A stretch of DNA of 64,000 nucleotides from Membranipora membranacea (lineage: Eukaryota; Bryozoa; Gymnolaemata; Cheilostomatida; Membraniporidae). Of this stretch, positions 27,001-38,040 are shown in pieces; the first letter of the stretch is position 1; the number at the start of each line of letters is the position of its first letter. The notes beneath the pieces were generated by a model. It did no database searches. It was not told the origin of the DNA and saw only the letters and a list, made by a program, of their open reading frames with translations. The translations under genes were made by a program, and so were the position numbers. The stretch spans positions 5,082,001-5,146,000 of the forward strand of contig OU612072.1 of the NCBI GenBank assembly GCA_914767715.1, written 5' to 3'.

Positions 27001-28003
27001 GAACTTCTCAGCTATGAAATTATTACATTGTCAGTAATGTCTACTTCTTTTATGACTACATTCTATTTTGACAGGAATATTGGGACAACCACAGTAAAGA
27101 TCTGATGGACCGACTGCAGGCTAAGTTAGATGACACAATACAGACACAGAAATCATCCATGGAATCTTATGTAGCTGATAAAATCAGGGTTTGTACAAGA
27201 CTCGTATATCCTTCATATCAGGGAGATTGTATCGCACACAGCCTCACTGAATCATACTGCTATCAGATTGACTCTGAGATATGAGTCTCTCTGCACTGTA
27301 TTGACAGTGCCACAAAGTGGCAAAATTGACCTATTCACGTTTTTGCCTTTGGAAGCTATTTCTCAACGATTGCGGTTAGGGTGACTTTTTTATTTTTGGG
27401 AACTCAAGTGCATCGGAGTTAGTTGAGTAGCTACAACGCTACGATAACCAACCCGAACTGATTGGTTGCACATGTGCAAAGTGCTCTTTGAATAATACAT
27501 CACTCGGCAATCTGCAACTATTGATATAGTTTATATCTAGTTGGAGGAGGGAGTGACTTATAGAGGTGATAAACTAACTGGTATCAAAATGGCTTATATA
27601 AATTAATCCTTACGAATGTTTAACCACACGAACGAACGCTAGTCATATCCCTACACAACTTGTTTTGACAATTATTATGCTTTTGGTGTCTGTGGGAACT
27701 AATTATACTTTGCGTTCATCATGTTAGGGAGAACCAGGCTAATTTTCTATTGGTTTGTCTAACTGGGACAGTAAACAACCCTTCTACTGCAGTTATGTTA
27801 CTTTAATTATACATATTTTGTTTTGCCTGCTCTTCTTTTTGTATACAAAAGAGTGAATATAATACAACCTGTTGTTGTAGGCAGATAACGTGGCACAAAA
27901 GAAACATTTATCAGCTATAAATGTGTATCTGGAGGCTGCCTCTCAGCACATAACAGCAATCACTGAGGATACCAGTCTCAGCTTACCCAGTACAGACAGC
28001 TAA
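21046..28003 (+). CDS. CCDC91: CCDC91 / GGA-binding partner (p56) homologue, coiled-coil trafficking adaptor
   Basis: Eleven coding exons join cleanly: 21046-21277, 21481-21530, 22488-22607, 23607-23708, 24083-24160, 24574-24681, 25311-25403, 25635-25778, 26659-26748, 27075-27188, 27881-28003. The product is about 417 residues; vertebrate CCDC91 is about 440. The N-terminus, MSDFEDDFGGFEVAE, carries the acidic-Phe DFGGF motif that family members use to bind the ear domains of GGA proteins and AP-1 gamma, linking the protein to trans-Golgi traffic. The rest is Glu/Lys/Gln-rich coiled coil, with AIGVVIEDYK and a QQ-rich helix at the places expected for the family. The 5' splice acceptor at 21030 shows that a non-coding first exon lies upstream. 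The GTTGGA donor of exon 7 is weak. ATTAAA at 28140 is a possible polyadenylation signal. Confidence 0.88.
21698..22250. mobile_element. long foldback element in CCDC91 intron 2
   Basis: The two halves are inverted copies. The outer arms begin GACAGTTTTCTGAG at 21701 and end CTCAGAAAACTGTC at 22248; inner arms at 21909-21953 and 22016-22060 are a perfect 45-bp match. At the centre is a further perfect 40-bp palindrome (21951-21990). There is no coding capacity. This is a foldback or MITE-like element whose ends could be terminal inverted repeats; no clear target duplication was found. Confidence 0.85.
26356..26470 (+). repeat. dispersed repeat, copy A (SINE-like)
   Basis: This stretch in CCDC91 intron 8 shares its order of words with 43857-43960: GGAGGTC(C/G)ACTGTGTG, TTGCAC, CAGTA, AGATCCCC, CTGCC, AAGAGAAGCCGGC. 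Both are in the same orientation. No box A/B pair was recognised. Confidence 0.6.
26599..26628. repeat. (TA)n microsatellite
   Basis: About a dozen TA repeats lie within intron 8 of CCDC91. Confidence 0.9.
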
Positions 28004-31000
28004 TGACATGCAGATCACCTGTGTGAGATCTGTGTTTGATTTAGACTTCCTTCTTTAAAGCCATTTCGGTACAAGAATGGTAAGCTTCCGCAGCAGAATT
28101 GTCGTTGTTTGAGAAAATTGTACCTTATCACTATGCTTGATTAAACAAACCTATCTGTCAAGGTTGAACTATAGTCTTTTGTACAAAAAAGTTTCAGTTT
28201 GTACGTTTCCGTATCAAATTCTATACAAATTTTATACTTTTTAATCAGTGAAATTGTTATGAAGCATATGGTGCTCATTTTATTATGAGAAAATCGGTTG
28301 TGACCTTTTCTTTCCTTTGAAAGAATTATGTGTCAAATGGATTATTATTATTATTATTATTATTGAACCTTTTTTGCTGGATCTTTGTGAGCCACATTTT
28401 CTGCTATTTCTCGGTACTTCCCCCTTGTTATAAGATTGGCCTTCTGTACACGGTATCTTTTTATTGATTTCTAATTGTCTTTTTTGAGCATTTCATAGGT
28501 AAACATTGATCAAGAGATGCCAAACGTCTTTAACAACTATTATATTGGTTGTTCCGATTTACAACTCAAAATATACTACAACTTGTTGAATGACATAATT
28601 TGGTACTTTTTATGACCACCAATAATAATATGTAACTAGATTCCAACTCACAATTTGATCAGGTTCTTGTTACTGATGGCAAAGAGCTAGCACCAACCGA
28701 CTCCTCGTAAATCAAGTCAGAAACCTTTGATGTGTGAATCACGTGTTGATTAGCCACATTTAAGATTCTTTTTCTCACTATGGCATACATGCAACTATCT
28801 AATTCAGCTACACACACTATGCCTATGGGTTAATTACAGCTACTGTATGTAGTATGTAGCGACAACGCTTATATTTCTGCGAAGCAGTAATGTTCGGAGA
28901 CACGGTAAAGTTGATAGATAAACACATCTGAAATTTTGGCAGGTCTGTGCCAAAACAGTAGGTGTGATACTTGGACACGCATGGTATAGGGCGGAAAGTG
29001 GGGGTGGAATGTGGCTGACTCAAGTTTGGCGTATAGCAGCGACAACACCAGCTACAGAAATAGTTTCTGTTTATACATGTAGGTTACATCTAGTATTAAT
29101 TTTGATAAAAATTGATTACATATAAGACTAAATTTGATAGGTGTACCAAATTCATCAAATAGCAGTCATAAAAAGAACACATTAGTTTTTAATGTTTCAT
29201 ACAATTTTACAGTATTAGCCTGACACAAAAGGAGACAGTACTTGTATTTATCAACAGACCATAGTGCTGGAACAGTTAAAATCTATGGGAGAAAAAATTG
29301 TATAAATAAATCAGGTTTTTTATAAAATAGCTTCAAAAGGCCTGATGGCAAATTCAAAAATAAAATGGATTATAATCATGAGCTGGGAATCAGTATTTAT
29401 TGGGACTATCAGGGCTGTAAGCTGCCTGTCTGTACAGTAGGGGGACTTATAGGGAGATATTCCTTTCTAGAGCATAGATTCTGGCACTCATGATACTAGC
29501 GCTCTAATTTATACTCTTCATACTGATTTGGGGGACTGCATGACATGGTGAACCCTCAGGTGTTTTTGTCATTTTTTGAAGGCCAGGATAACAGATTTGC
29601 TGGTATTAAATCAATAATAAACTGGCACTGATAGTTGCTACCCTTAATCCCATGACGTCTCCATCAACTTTCACGCACAATGATAGATGCCAAAAATCTA
29701 CACTCAATCTACACCAAATCTTTACTAAATCTTCACCAATCTTCACTACATCTACACTGAACATGATTGACTGAGACTCATTGAGGAACTACCCGGCTAT
29801 TCGAATATGTAATGTATTTCAAATCCGCTGTAGGTCACTGATAGATCTGTGACAAAACTCATTCTGATCGAATAGAGATCACTGACATCGGAAGTTATCG
29901 CCGTGTCAGGATCAATCGTTCCACATAAATGTCTGTCATGGATCTGTAGTGAGTCATAGCTGCACAAACTTTCTGCTTCCAGCTGAAAATATTACTTGAG
30001 ATCTAGAATGTTATGTTATCAGTGATACATTTTGAAGAGGATTTTGCTCAAAATGGGCTTTTGATCCAAAATACAATAACAAAGCCTTGGTGTTTGTTGC
30101 TTTGTACCTATGAGACCACACTCTTCATTATATTGGGATAAAAAATAATGTTTTGATATTTGTTTGGAGATCCCCATCAAATAGCTGAATGGCTCCGATT
30201 GATTGCTGCTTATGAAGGTCCCTGTTGTGTGATCTTGAAAAGAACTTTTCGACCACATGAGATGAGCAGACTGGGGGGGGGAGGTCTTTCAATCTAAAAC
30301 TGCCAAAATCACTACCTGATCGCTCCTAGCTGAGTGAGCAAAACTTTGCTTGTAGTCCCTTCCTAAATTGTTCATGCGCCAGAGGGACTATATTCATTCT
30401 CAGTGAACAATTTCAAACAAACTTGTCCAATTGAAATACCAAACATGAGCAATGATTTCGAGCAAAGTTAGATTGATAATTTTCTGAGAATAAAAAATTG
30501 CTCATTACATTTGATACGCCCCGCTAGTCTTGACTCTTATTATTGTATGTAAAGGTTGCAATGCTCAACAAATAAATAGCGCTCTTACCTCAAAATGGAC
30601 GAGTGTAACCTTGAGCAGTTTCGCACATTTTACATTGACCAGTGTTCACTGGTGATTCAAATTATTTTCATATTGATAAGTCGGAAATCCATCTGTGCGT
30701 ATGTAGCCCTCACTGCAGACCTCAGTGGCAAAATTAGATACCGGCAGGGAATCTGTGACTGAGCATTTACCTAAACAATTTTACAATATAAATATCAGGC
30801 ATCAACGAAGAAGAGAACGACAGACGATTTTGGGAGTCAGGTGCTTCTTCAATTCATGCAGGTAATTTTCTATCTAGTTTAGGCACTCAGAACTACATTA
30901 ACTCAGAAAAAAATGGGTTGGATGATGAAAACTGCACAAATATTGTTTAAAATTAATGTAATTCATTAGAGGGATTGCTCCCCTTTGTGATATCCTTCTG

Positions 31001-31213
31001 CATACTTCGTACTGAGTTATACCAAATCTGAATTATTGAACACTGTTTACTCATAATAGATGTGAACGAAACCTAAGTTTCAGAAAAATTCCAAGAGTAA
31101 CTACATATCTGCAGTACTCCGAGATCTCTGCTTTAAAATTAAACTTCATCATATGAAAATGAGCTGCATGCAAAAACAAACTACTGGGCCATCATGATTG
31201 ATTATTACGCTAC
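28004..31213. other. 3' flank and intergenic DNA, minor repeats only
   Basis: After the CCDC91 stop codon there is a possible ATTAAA signal at 28140, an (ATT)n run near 28340-28365, and a short degenerate tandem of AATCTACACC/AAATCTTCACC-type words at 29688-29760. No gene is supported. Confidence 0.5.
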
Positions 31214-31610
31214 CTGTGATAGTGTAAACCAGATAACTTTCTGGTGGTAGTAAACTTTGAGCCGGTTCGATCGCACTGAACAGTCGGCAGGCCGAAGTGC
31301 TGCCCTGCATAATAATCAGAAATCCCTTGCACTCGAATCCTTTGAGTTTGAGCTGGATGCACTTTGAGGCACATTTACTCAAGCTTCCACCATTTTCTTT
31401 ATTGTAGTTACCCTCAACAGCCGCTGCGTGTATTTCGGTAAAAGTTGACGCTTCTATGTAGCGCGTAGATGCTTGGCTATCAGAGGTACATATAAACGCA
31501 ACTACAACCCATACATATATCAGTGAGTTGTGCTCAAAGGCGGTACGGTACAAAATATCCAAACTTTGGTGTACATACAAAATGTGTTCATATGTTACAA
31601 ATAAGAACAC
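31214..31610 (-). CDS. PAN/apple-like domain exon, possible secreted or membrane protein (partial)
   Basis: An open frame of about 130 codons ends at an ACAG/GTAGCG donor. It has a hydrophobic stretch LIYVWVVVAFIC (about residues 30-42), suggestive of a signal or anchor, then a region with CASKC, FECKGF and CRLF spaced like a PAN/apple fold, a disulfide module for protein or sugar binding. No partner exon to the left could be joined with confidence, so the 3' end is missing from the model. The start at 31610 is the only Met upstream of the hydrophobic segment but is not well placed. The family call rests on Cys spacing only. Confidence 0.45.
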
Positions 31611-32160
31611 TGTTTTAAAATGAGTGCTGAGAAATGATTTCAGATAGGGTTGAGTTATTTAGAGATCAGGTGCGTAACCTCATGAGTGATTTGTTATGCA
31701 TAGATAAAAAAAATTTCCTCCAACGTTTATAATGTTCCACAACATCAATATCTGAATGTATTATTCATAATATATGTGCAATTTTAGACCGAGAGCCTTT
31801 TGAAAGATCCTAGTACACAGATTATCAACGGCCTCGAGGGGAATTTGAAAAACGTGAATAATTTATTTTACTTTGTTCTTTTTTATTGCTCATCAGACTT
31901 GAAGAATATGCAAATTACTTTTGTCTGACAAACAAACCGTTGCCATGATCTGCAGTTGATCAGTTGCAAAAGATATTTCGACCCTCATTACTTGATTTTT
32001 GATTGAGCCCGAATATAACTCAACTCTGTAAGACACAATGAAAAAAACATCACCCGTTAAAGCTTTGATTAGGTTTAATCTAATATTCAAATCTTTATCT
32101 AGACCTGTGTTATCCGAGCTTTGATATACCTTACACAGATAATCACTGTGGGTAAACAGA

Positions 32161-32480
32161 GAACATACTCTCACTTACTCTCACTTGCTCTCACTTACTC
32201 TCACTTACTCTCACTTACTCTCACTTACTCTCACTTGCTTCCACTTACTCTCACCTGCTTCCACTTGCTCTCACTTGCTCTCAATTGCTTCCACTTGCTC
32301 TCACTTGCTCCCACTTGCTTCCACTTACTCTCACTTACTCTCACTTGCTTCCACTTACTCTCACTTCCTCTCACTTGCTTCCACTTACTCTCACTTCCTC
32401 TCACTTGCCCTCACTTGGGGAGGGAAGTGGGGGAAAGTTGGGGGAAGTTGGGGGGAAGTGGGGGAAGTGGGGGGAAGTGG
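32161..32480. repeat. decamer minisatellite followed by a G-rich tract
   Basis: From 32161 to about 32415 the plus strand repeats ten-base words CACTTACTCT and CACTTGCTTC in varying order, so it is pyrimidine-rich. It passes directly into GGGGAAGT-type repeats (32415-32480), which are almost all purine. Open frames across this tract are products of the repeat and not genes. Confidence 0.9.
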
Positions 32481-32495
32481 TCCATGCCTCGATAC

Positions 32496-32690
32496 CAGGG
32501 ATTTGAATTGGGAAGTGGTCTTCGCCTCGAAACCAGGGACTTGAATTGGGAAGTGGTCTTCGCCTCGAAACCAGGGACTTGAATTGGGAAGTGGTCTTCG
32601 CCTTGAAACCAGGGACTTGAATTGGGAAGTGACCTTTGCCTCGAAACCAGAGACTTGAATTGGAAAGTGGTCTTCGCCTCGAAACCAGCT
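32496..32690. repeat. 38-bp minisatellite (about five copies)
   Basis: The unit GGGAAGTGGTCTTCGCC-TCGAAACCAGGGACTTGAATT recurs at 38-base spacing near 32510, 32548, 32586, 32624 and 32662 with few changes. It contains the CTCGAAACCAGGG word that forms the next array. Confidence 0.9.
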
Positions 32691-32696
32691 TCCCAG

Positions 32697-32858
32697 GGCT
32701 CGAAACCAGGGCTCGAAACCAGGGCTCGAAACCAGGGCTCGAAACCAGGGCTCGAAACCAGGGCTCGAAACCAGGGCTCGAAACCAGGGCTCGAAACCAG
32801 GGCTCGAAACCAGGGCTCGAAACCAGGGCTCGAAACCAGGGCTCGAAACCAGGGCAAG
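32697..32858. repeat. 13-bp minisatellite (about twelve copies)
   Basis: The word GGGCTCGAAACCA repeats without interruption at exactly 13-base spacing, from 32701 to 32844 by its CGAAACCA core. Copies are almost identical, which suggests recent expansion. Confidence 0.95.
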
Positions 32859-33245
32859 CCCTGAAGGTCCTGGGCCCTTCTGGCGCACCCAGCTTCCCAG
32901 GGCTCGAAACCAGGGCACGACCCGAAGGGCCTGGGCACTTCTAGCGCACCCAGCTTCCCAGGGCTCGAAACCAGGGCACGCCCCGAAGAGCCTGGGCCCT
33001 TCTGGCGCATCCAGCTTCCCAGGGCTCAAAACCAGACCACGCCCCGAAGGGCCTGGGCCCTTCTGGCGCACCCAGCTTCCCAGGGCTCAAAACCAGGGCA
33101 CGCCCCGAAGGGCCTGGGCCCTTCTGGCGCACCCAGCTTCCCAGGGCTCGAATCTGAGCACAAAAAGTTACAGGGGGCAAGTTCCCCCGACTCGAATCTG
33201 GGCACAAAAAGTTACAGGGGGCAAGTTCCCCCGACTCGAATCTGG
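32859..33245. repeat. 60-bp and 44-bp minisatellites
   Basis: About five copies of a 60-base unit (CTTCCCAGGGCTCGAAACC, then CGAAGGGCCTGGGCCCTTCT, then GGCGCACCCAG) fill 32859-33150. Two copies of a 44-base unit containing CACAAAAAGTTACAGGGGGC follow to 33245. The 60-base unit again includes GGCTCGAAACCAGG. Confidence 0.88.
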
Positions 33246-34936
33246 GCCATGCTGCGGCGCGCTGGGGCACCTTTGCGCGTTCAGCTTCCCCCAACTCAAC
33301 TCACATCGGTTTGTTTACATTGATAAGGAACAATTTGACGTCATGAGTAGGACACTCATAAACAATGCCATATCAATCAATAATGACTGAGTTACTAAAT
33401 CCTATAATCCCAAGTGTGATAACAATAGTTATATCATACGCTGCTATTCAACTTTATTTACAGGTCTCTGCAAATCACAATTTCTTATATAACACACTTG
33501 AGAAAAATATCAAAAGTTTTATAAAATGTAAAACCCAAATAGAACGTGGACTGGCCAGTCTCCGCCTCTATTTACACTGATCAGACAATGGTTGTGCTTG
33601 TCACTGAATATGATTAATCCCGTGTCCCCTCTCACATGCGCTGGTCTTAAATGCTATGTGTAATGGTCTAGTGTTAAATAAATTATCAATGTCTAGGGTC
33701 TGACATTCCTTAGGTTATGAACACAAAATTAACATGTCAATGTCAAGATATAACAAGGCCGCCAAAAAACTGAGCAAGGAACTTATTAGCTATTGGCAGT
33801 TAACCTCAATCATAGCCAATAGGCAGAGGAGCACTATATTGTGTTATCTCCCAAGGACACTGATAAAAGCACCTAATGTAACCGTAAATGTTTATTATTC
33901 GTTGTTTAAACAGTACTTTATCAGAACAGCATACCTGCAGTCAGTATTGTTATTTTATTCAATGCTCTAGAGTCTAGATATACATTGGCTATATCTACTA
34001 CCTATACTTGGATTGTGCAGGCAATTGTGCCAAGTAATTTTAAGACTCGTAGTGTAGCGAAAAGATTGATTCATGTGTTGCATTTGGACTGGCAACGAAT
34101 CAGAAACTCAGAAAAGAAGAGATCAAGGAGAGACGCCTTTCCTCGTGGTGAGTTTGTTTTCAAATCAAACAGAATACTTGTTGTTGGTGAGAGCTGTGTG
34201 AAAGCAAAATCTGAAATGAATGTCTTTTGTTAAACTTCATGTAGTGCACTTGATATGTCCATTAGAAATGGCACAAGAACTCATCATTCTTCAATTACAG
34301 TGCTTCGTTTCAAAAAGATGATATTTTTTTACCTGCGCAACTAGCATGTCTACGTCAACTCTTATCAGCTAGATCTCAAGGGGTTTCAACTTTAAAGTAA
34401 TAAACTAGGCCGTTTTGTGTGGTGATAAGATAAGAGCATATGAATTTACATAAACATGTAGTATCAGTGGCCAATATCTGTTATAAAGCGGGTTCACAAA
34501 TTGGTCCGATTGTACTTGTACCAACATTAAGGCGGCACATCAACTTTTCATTCTGAAGAGAGGACAGTCATGTTGGTCGCCTGGTAGGAGGTGAGAAGCA
34601 TTGCTGCTCTTGATATACACAATCAGTTCAGGACATTACCTATTGGCCCTAACAACGCCCAATTGTCAGTGGGCTGCCACATTATCACTCTTGTTCGACC
34701 CTGCTAATTCCACCTTGCTTGAGAAACATCACAGTGAAGTTGTTGCAAAGGTTTTATCTCCTCTTCAGGCCTAATAACGCATGAAGGAATGCTTTGAGAG
34801 TGAGACCTATTTGATAGCCCTAGCTAGACCCTCTGTGTACACAATCAATCAGTAAATTAATGAACACATGGTGAACAATCACCTGAAACGGCTGACTCAA
34901 TGCTGTTCATTAACAGAGACCAGCATACTCAACATT
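33246..34936. other. region upstream of the ankyrin-caspase gene, no gene supported
   Basis: Open frames of 70-80 codons (for example near 33985-34233) have no recognised motif or splice partner. The promoter or 5' UTR of the gene starting at 34937 may lie here. An in-frame upstream Met at 34868 would add 23 residues to that gene. Confidence 0.4.
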
Positions 34937-35232
34937 ATGGAATCAACTGAAGATGTTGTAGCAGAGCAAAGCTGCCTTGATCAGCTGGACAAAGACCAGG
35001 AATGTCCTCCGCTAAGTAAGCCTACCGGCAGCCATGATCCAAGTTCTTCAGAAAGAAGCAAAGCCCCAACAGATTCACAGGTAAAACTTTATCTCTGAAT
35101 TTTAGTTTTATGTATGGCTTGATGCTGTGTGAGGTTTGAGAAATCCATCATAAATATTGGCAATGTATCAAACTTGACCAATAAATCTAACAAGTTTGAT
35201 GCATTTTAACTGTCTTGGCATATATGTTGCAG

Positions 35233-36712
35233 ACACAAGATGCAGAGATGGTGATACATGTGAACGATTGGTTACTTCACACAGCTGCCAGACAGGGAGA
35301 CAAAGAAACCATTTCATACATCACAACGTACCCATCATTTTTGCAGGAAATAGATAACTTTATGCAGCTGGATCAAACTGGCAATGGAATCCTTCACATC
35401 ACCAAAGATGTTGAAACAACCGACCAAATAGTAAACAGAATCCCCCCTGAGTATCACCATACACTAATATGTCAACTCAATCGAGAAGGAGAAACAATCT
35501 TGCACTCTGCTGTTAAAAGAGGAAACATTGAACTAGTGACATATATCGTAACTGACCCTAAAATGGTACAGCATCTGAACCATCTGCTCGAACCAGATGC
35601 AGGCGGCAATGGAATACTACATACAACCAAATGTTCGGAGTTAGCTGCCGTCATAATCAATAGTCTGACAACAACCCAGCTCAATTCAGTGGTATCCAAC
35701 CTAAATATGAGGGGACAGACAATTTTGCACAAAGCAGCAGAGAATGGACTCATCCAGCTTGTTCTATACCTTGTAACTCACCCCAGAATCCAACCAATGA
35801 TTGACTCTTTACTTCGAGCTGATGCATTTGGTAATGGTATACTCCACACCATAAAAAGTCAAAAGTTAGCAGAGTCTTTGCTTAATTGTTTGACCTCCGA
35901 GCAGCAAAGATATGTCATATGCCAAATCAATATAAGTGGTCGTACAGTTTTACACATAGCAGTTCACAGATTGAAGTCTAAACTCGCATCGTATTTCCTA
36001 ACTGATCACAAGGTTAAACCGTACCTCAATATCCTTATCCAGTGTGACATCGCTGGAAATGGATAACTTCACAGTAGGTTTCAGCCTCGCATGGCGAGAA
36101 AGTTTCTCAGAGTATTGACCGATTGTCAGCGCGAACACGAAATTCGCCGTGTTAATGACAATGGCCAATCGATCCTTCATCGAGCTCTCCAATTCGACAG
36201 GGTTCGGATGTGCTATTCCATGTTGGCTTCACCTGGGTTAAAGCAACATATCAAACATTTGGTTCAACCAGACAAAAACGGGAATGGAATACTCCATATC
36301 GCCAAGACCCCTACACAAGCTGAGGAGATACTCAAGTTTTTTGAGGCTAGTGAGCAGAAACAACTGATATTGCAGCTTAACAAGGAAGGACGTACAATTT
36401 TGCATGCTGCAATTGCAAGAGAGAGCATTGAACTTATGTATTACATGCTTACCGATCGGAAAATGCAGCCATATATTGACCATCTTATACAACCAGATGT
36501 TGCCGGTAATGGATTACTTCACATGACTAAGAGAGGCGAGCATGCTGAGCTTGTTCTCCAATCGCTGTCAGTTGAGCAACAGGATAAAATCATCCACCAA
36601 GTCGACGCTGACAGGACAACTATGCTGTATGCTGCTGCAAGAAGAGAAAATGAATCCATGATGTCATATATCATGAACGATCCTAAGTTCAAGCCCCATA
36701 TCATGTGCCTCA
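35233..36712 (+). repeat. array of 75-residue double-ankyrin units, first half
   Basis: About seven units of 225 bases encode alternating motifs. One is a full ankyrin-like helix pair opening GxTILHxAxxxG; the other is a shortened one opening DxxGNGILHxxK. Between them sits a fixed L(L/I)QPD. The array reads in one frame apart from TAA at 36064. The last unit stops inside the phrase preceding QPD, exactly where the inserted element begins. Confidence 0.85.
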
Positions 36713-36726
36713 CACACAGAAAAATG

Positions 36727-36832
36727 ATAGCGTTAGTTTGACGAACTGAAAGTATCATTTTAATATTATCGTCATTTTGGCTTCAAACATAGTTCAAACA
36801 TATTTCATTATGACGCCAAACTAACGATATGA
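36727..36832. repeat. subterminal inverted repeat at the left end of the insertion
   Basis: ATAGCGTTAGTTTG near the left tip is matched by CCAAACTAACGATAT about 85 bases inward, so the first ~110 bases can fold. TTAACGA is repeated again near 36890. Confidence 0.6.
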
Positions 36833-37320
36833 ATGTATCATTGAATTTTGATTTTCATGCAGCCTTTCATAAGTCAGACATCGTTATGTTAACGATTTGT
36901 TAAGATTATTGTTTTCTTAGCGTTAAATATTCGTTGATTAAGTTCCTTTCATAGAAATATGTTTACAATGTAGAAGGGGTATAGGCTGAGATGGCTATAA
37001 ACTCATGAATGAAACTGGGACCATCTAATTATACCAAACTCAATCAATTAAATGGCTGTTTGAACTTAGAGTAATCTACTGGTGAAACTAGCAACATGTA
37101 CATAGATTGCTATTCCATTCACAGCTATATTCATCTTCTTTATACTGTAGGCAACAGTTCAGACATGGAAGGAAGAGGCAGTTCATTGGTTTAGATAATG
37201 AAAGTTTTATGTATAGTCTCATAGAATAGAAATGATCCTCAGGGCGAAGAGATCCTGAAAGTCTCAGTTGGTCACTTCATTGCGTATCCAGCTGAAGTCT
37301 TCACAAAATTGTAGTTTGAC

Positions 37321-37338
37321 CAAGGAGTTAACTCCTTG
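37321..37338. repeat. 18-bp perfect palindrome, dispersed hairpin copy A
   Basis: CAAGGAGTTAACTCCTTG sits between TTTGAC and TTTTGAC. A related hairpin with the same arms and flank occurs at 57690-57715. Confidence 0.85.
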
Positions 37339-37378
37339 TTTTGACTATACATGCAGGTAGTGGGTAGGTCAAATTCGC

Positions 37379-37696
37379 TTACACAATGCTTATACAGTTC
37401 ATAATCAAATATTCGGTTTCGTAGGCGTGGTAGTAGCTATTAGAGTCTGTGCTGTAGAGGCGCCATCGGGACTCAACCTGGCCTAGCTCGCTGTTAATGT
37501 TTGCCAAATGTTGTTGTGCATAGTCTGGGCAGATACATGTGACTAAATTATCTGCAATCAAAGAGTTAGTCCTATGAATTGTTATCCTTTTGCCTCGACA
37601 TAACCATTTTTTTCTCCCCGGTCGAGATCCAGTTATGCCAGCATACTGTTTTGTTGATATTTTCGGGCTGTGGGCAACGATAGGTTCGAAAATTAC
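37379..37696 (-). CDS. possible terminal exon of an unknown gene inside the insertion
   Basis: A 105-codon open frame follows a TTTACAG acceptor and ends at TAA (37379-37381). It opens VIFEPIVAHS and has a basic patch GRKKWLCRGKR, CICPDYAQQH and a Tyr-rich tail. I recognise no family. It could be the last exon of a gene on the minus strand of the inserted element, perhaps the element's own protein, but no upstream exon was joined. Confidence 0.3.
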   Translation of the reverse strand, partial: VIFEPIVAHSPKISTKQYAGITGSRPGRKKWLCRGKRITIHRTNSLIADNLVTCICPDYAQQHLANINSELGQVESRWRLYSTDSNSYYHAYETEYLIMNCISIV

Positions 37697-38040
37697 CTGT
37701 AAATAGAGCAAATAATTCTGATTTTCTTCCTCTTGAACATTACAAGCCTATATATACATATCCTACTAGTATCACAATGCAATTTGGGAAAGTCTAAAAT
37801 CTCGATGTATTACACCAATGACAGAGTTACCTTTTGTATGGACCAGAATTTTTGTGGGCATAGTGAAGAGGGGCCAAGAAGGCTTTAAGGTAAAAAGTAA
37901 TTTAGTTAAATAGTTTAATTGCAGGAGTCCAGGCAATAGCGGCACAAAATTAAATCTGTTGCAGGGTCAATTAGATGAGGGCAAATTTAGATGAGTCAGA
38001 GTGCATGAAACCATTAGCCAGATTTTAGTTTAAAAAATGG

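Noticed and set aside
32391-33071. Long minus-strand open frame of 226 codons (and overlapping 199-codon frame)
   Set aside because: It is read entirely through minisatellites whose unit lengths or multiples keep the frame open; the translation is a simple repeat (SSPGFEPWFRALV) with no start context.
36713-36745. RAG/Transib-type (ProtoRAG) ends, because the tip reads CACACAG with an A-rich stretch
   Set aside because: The duplication seems to be 2 bp instead of 5, the heptamer does not match, and no RAG-like gene is visible.
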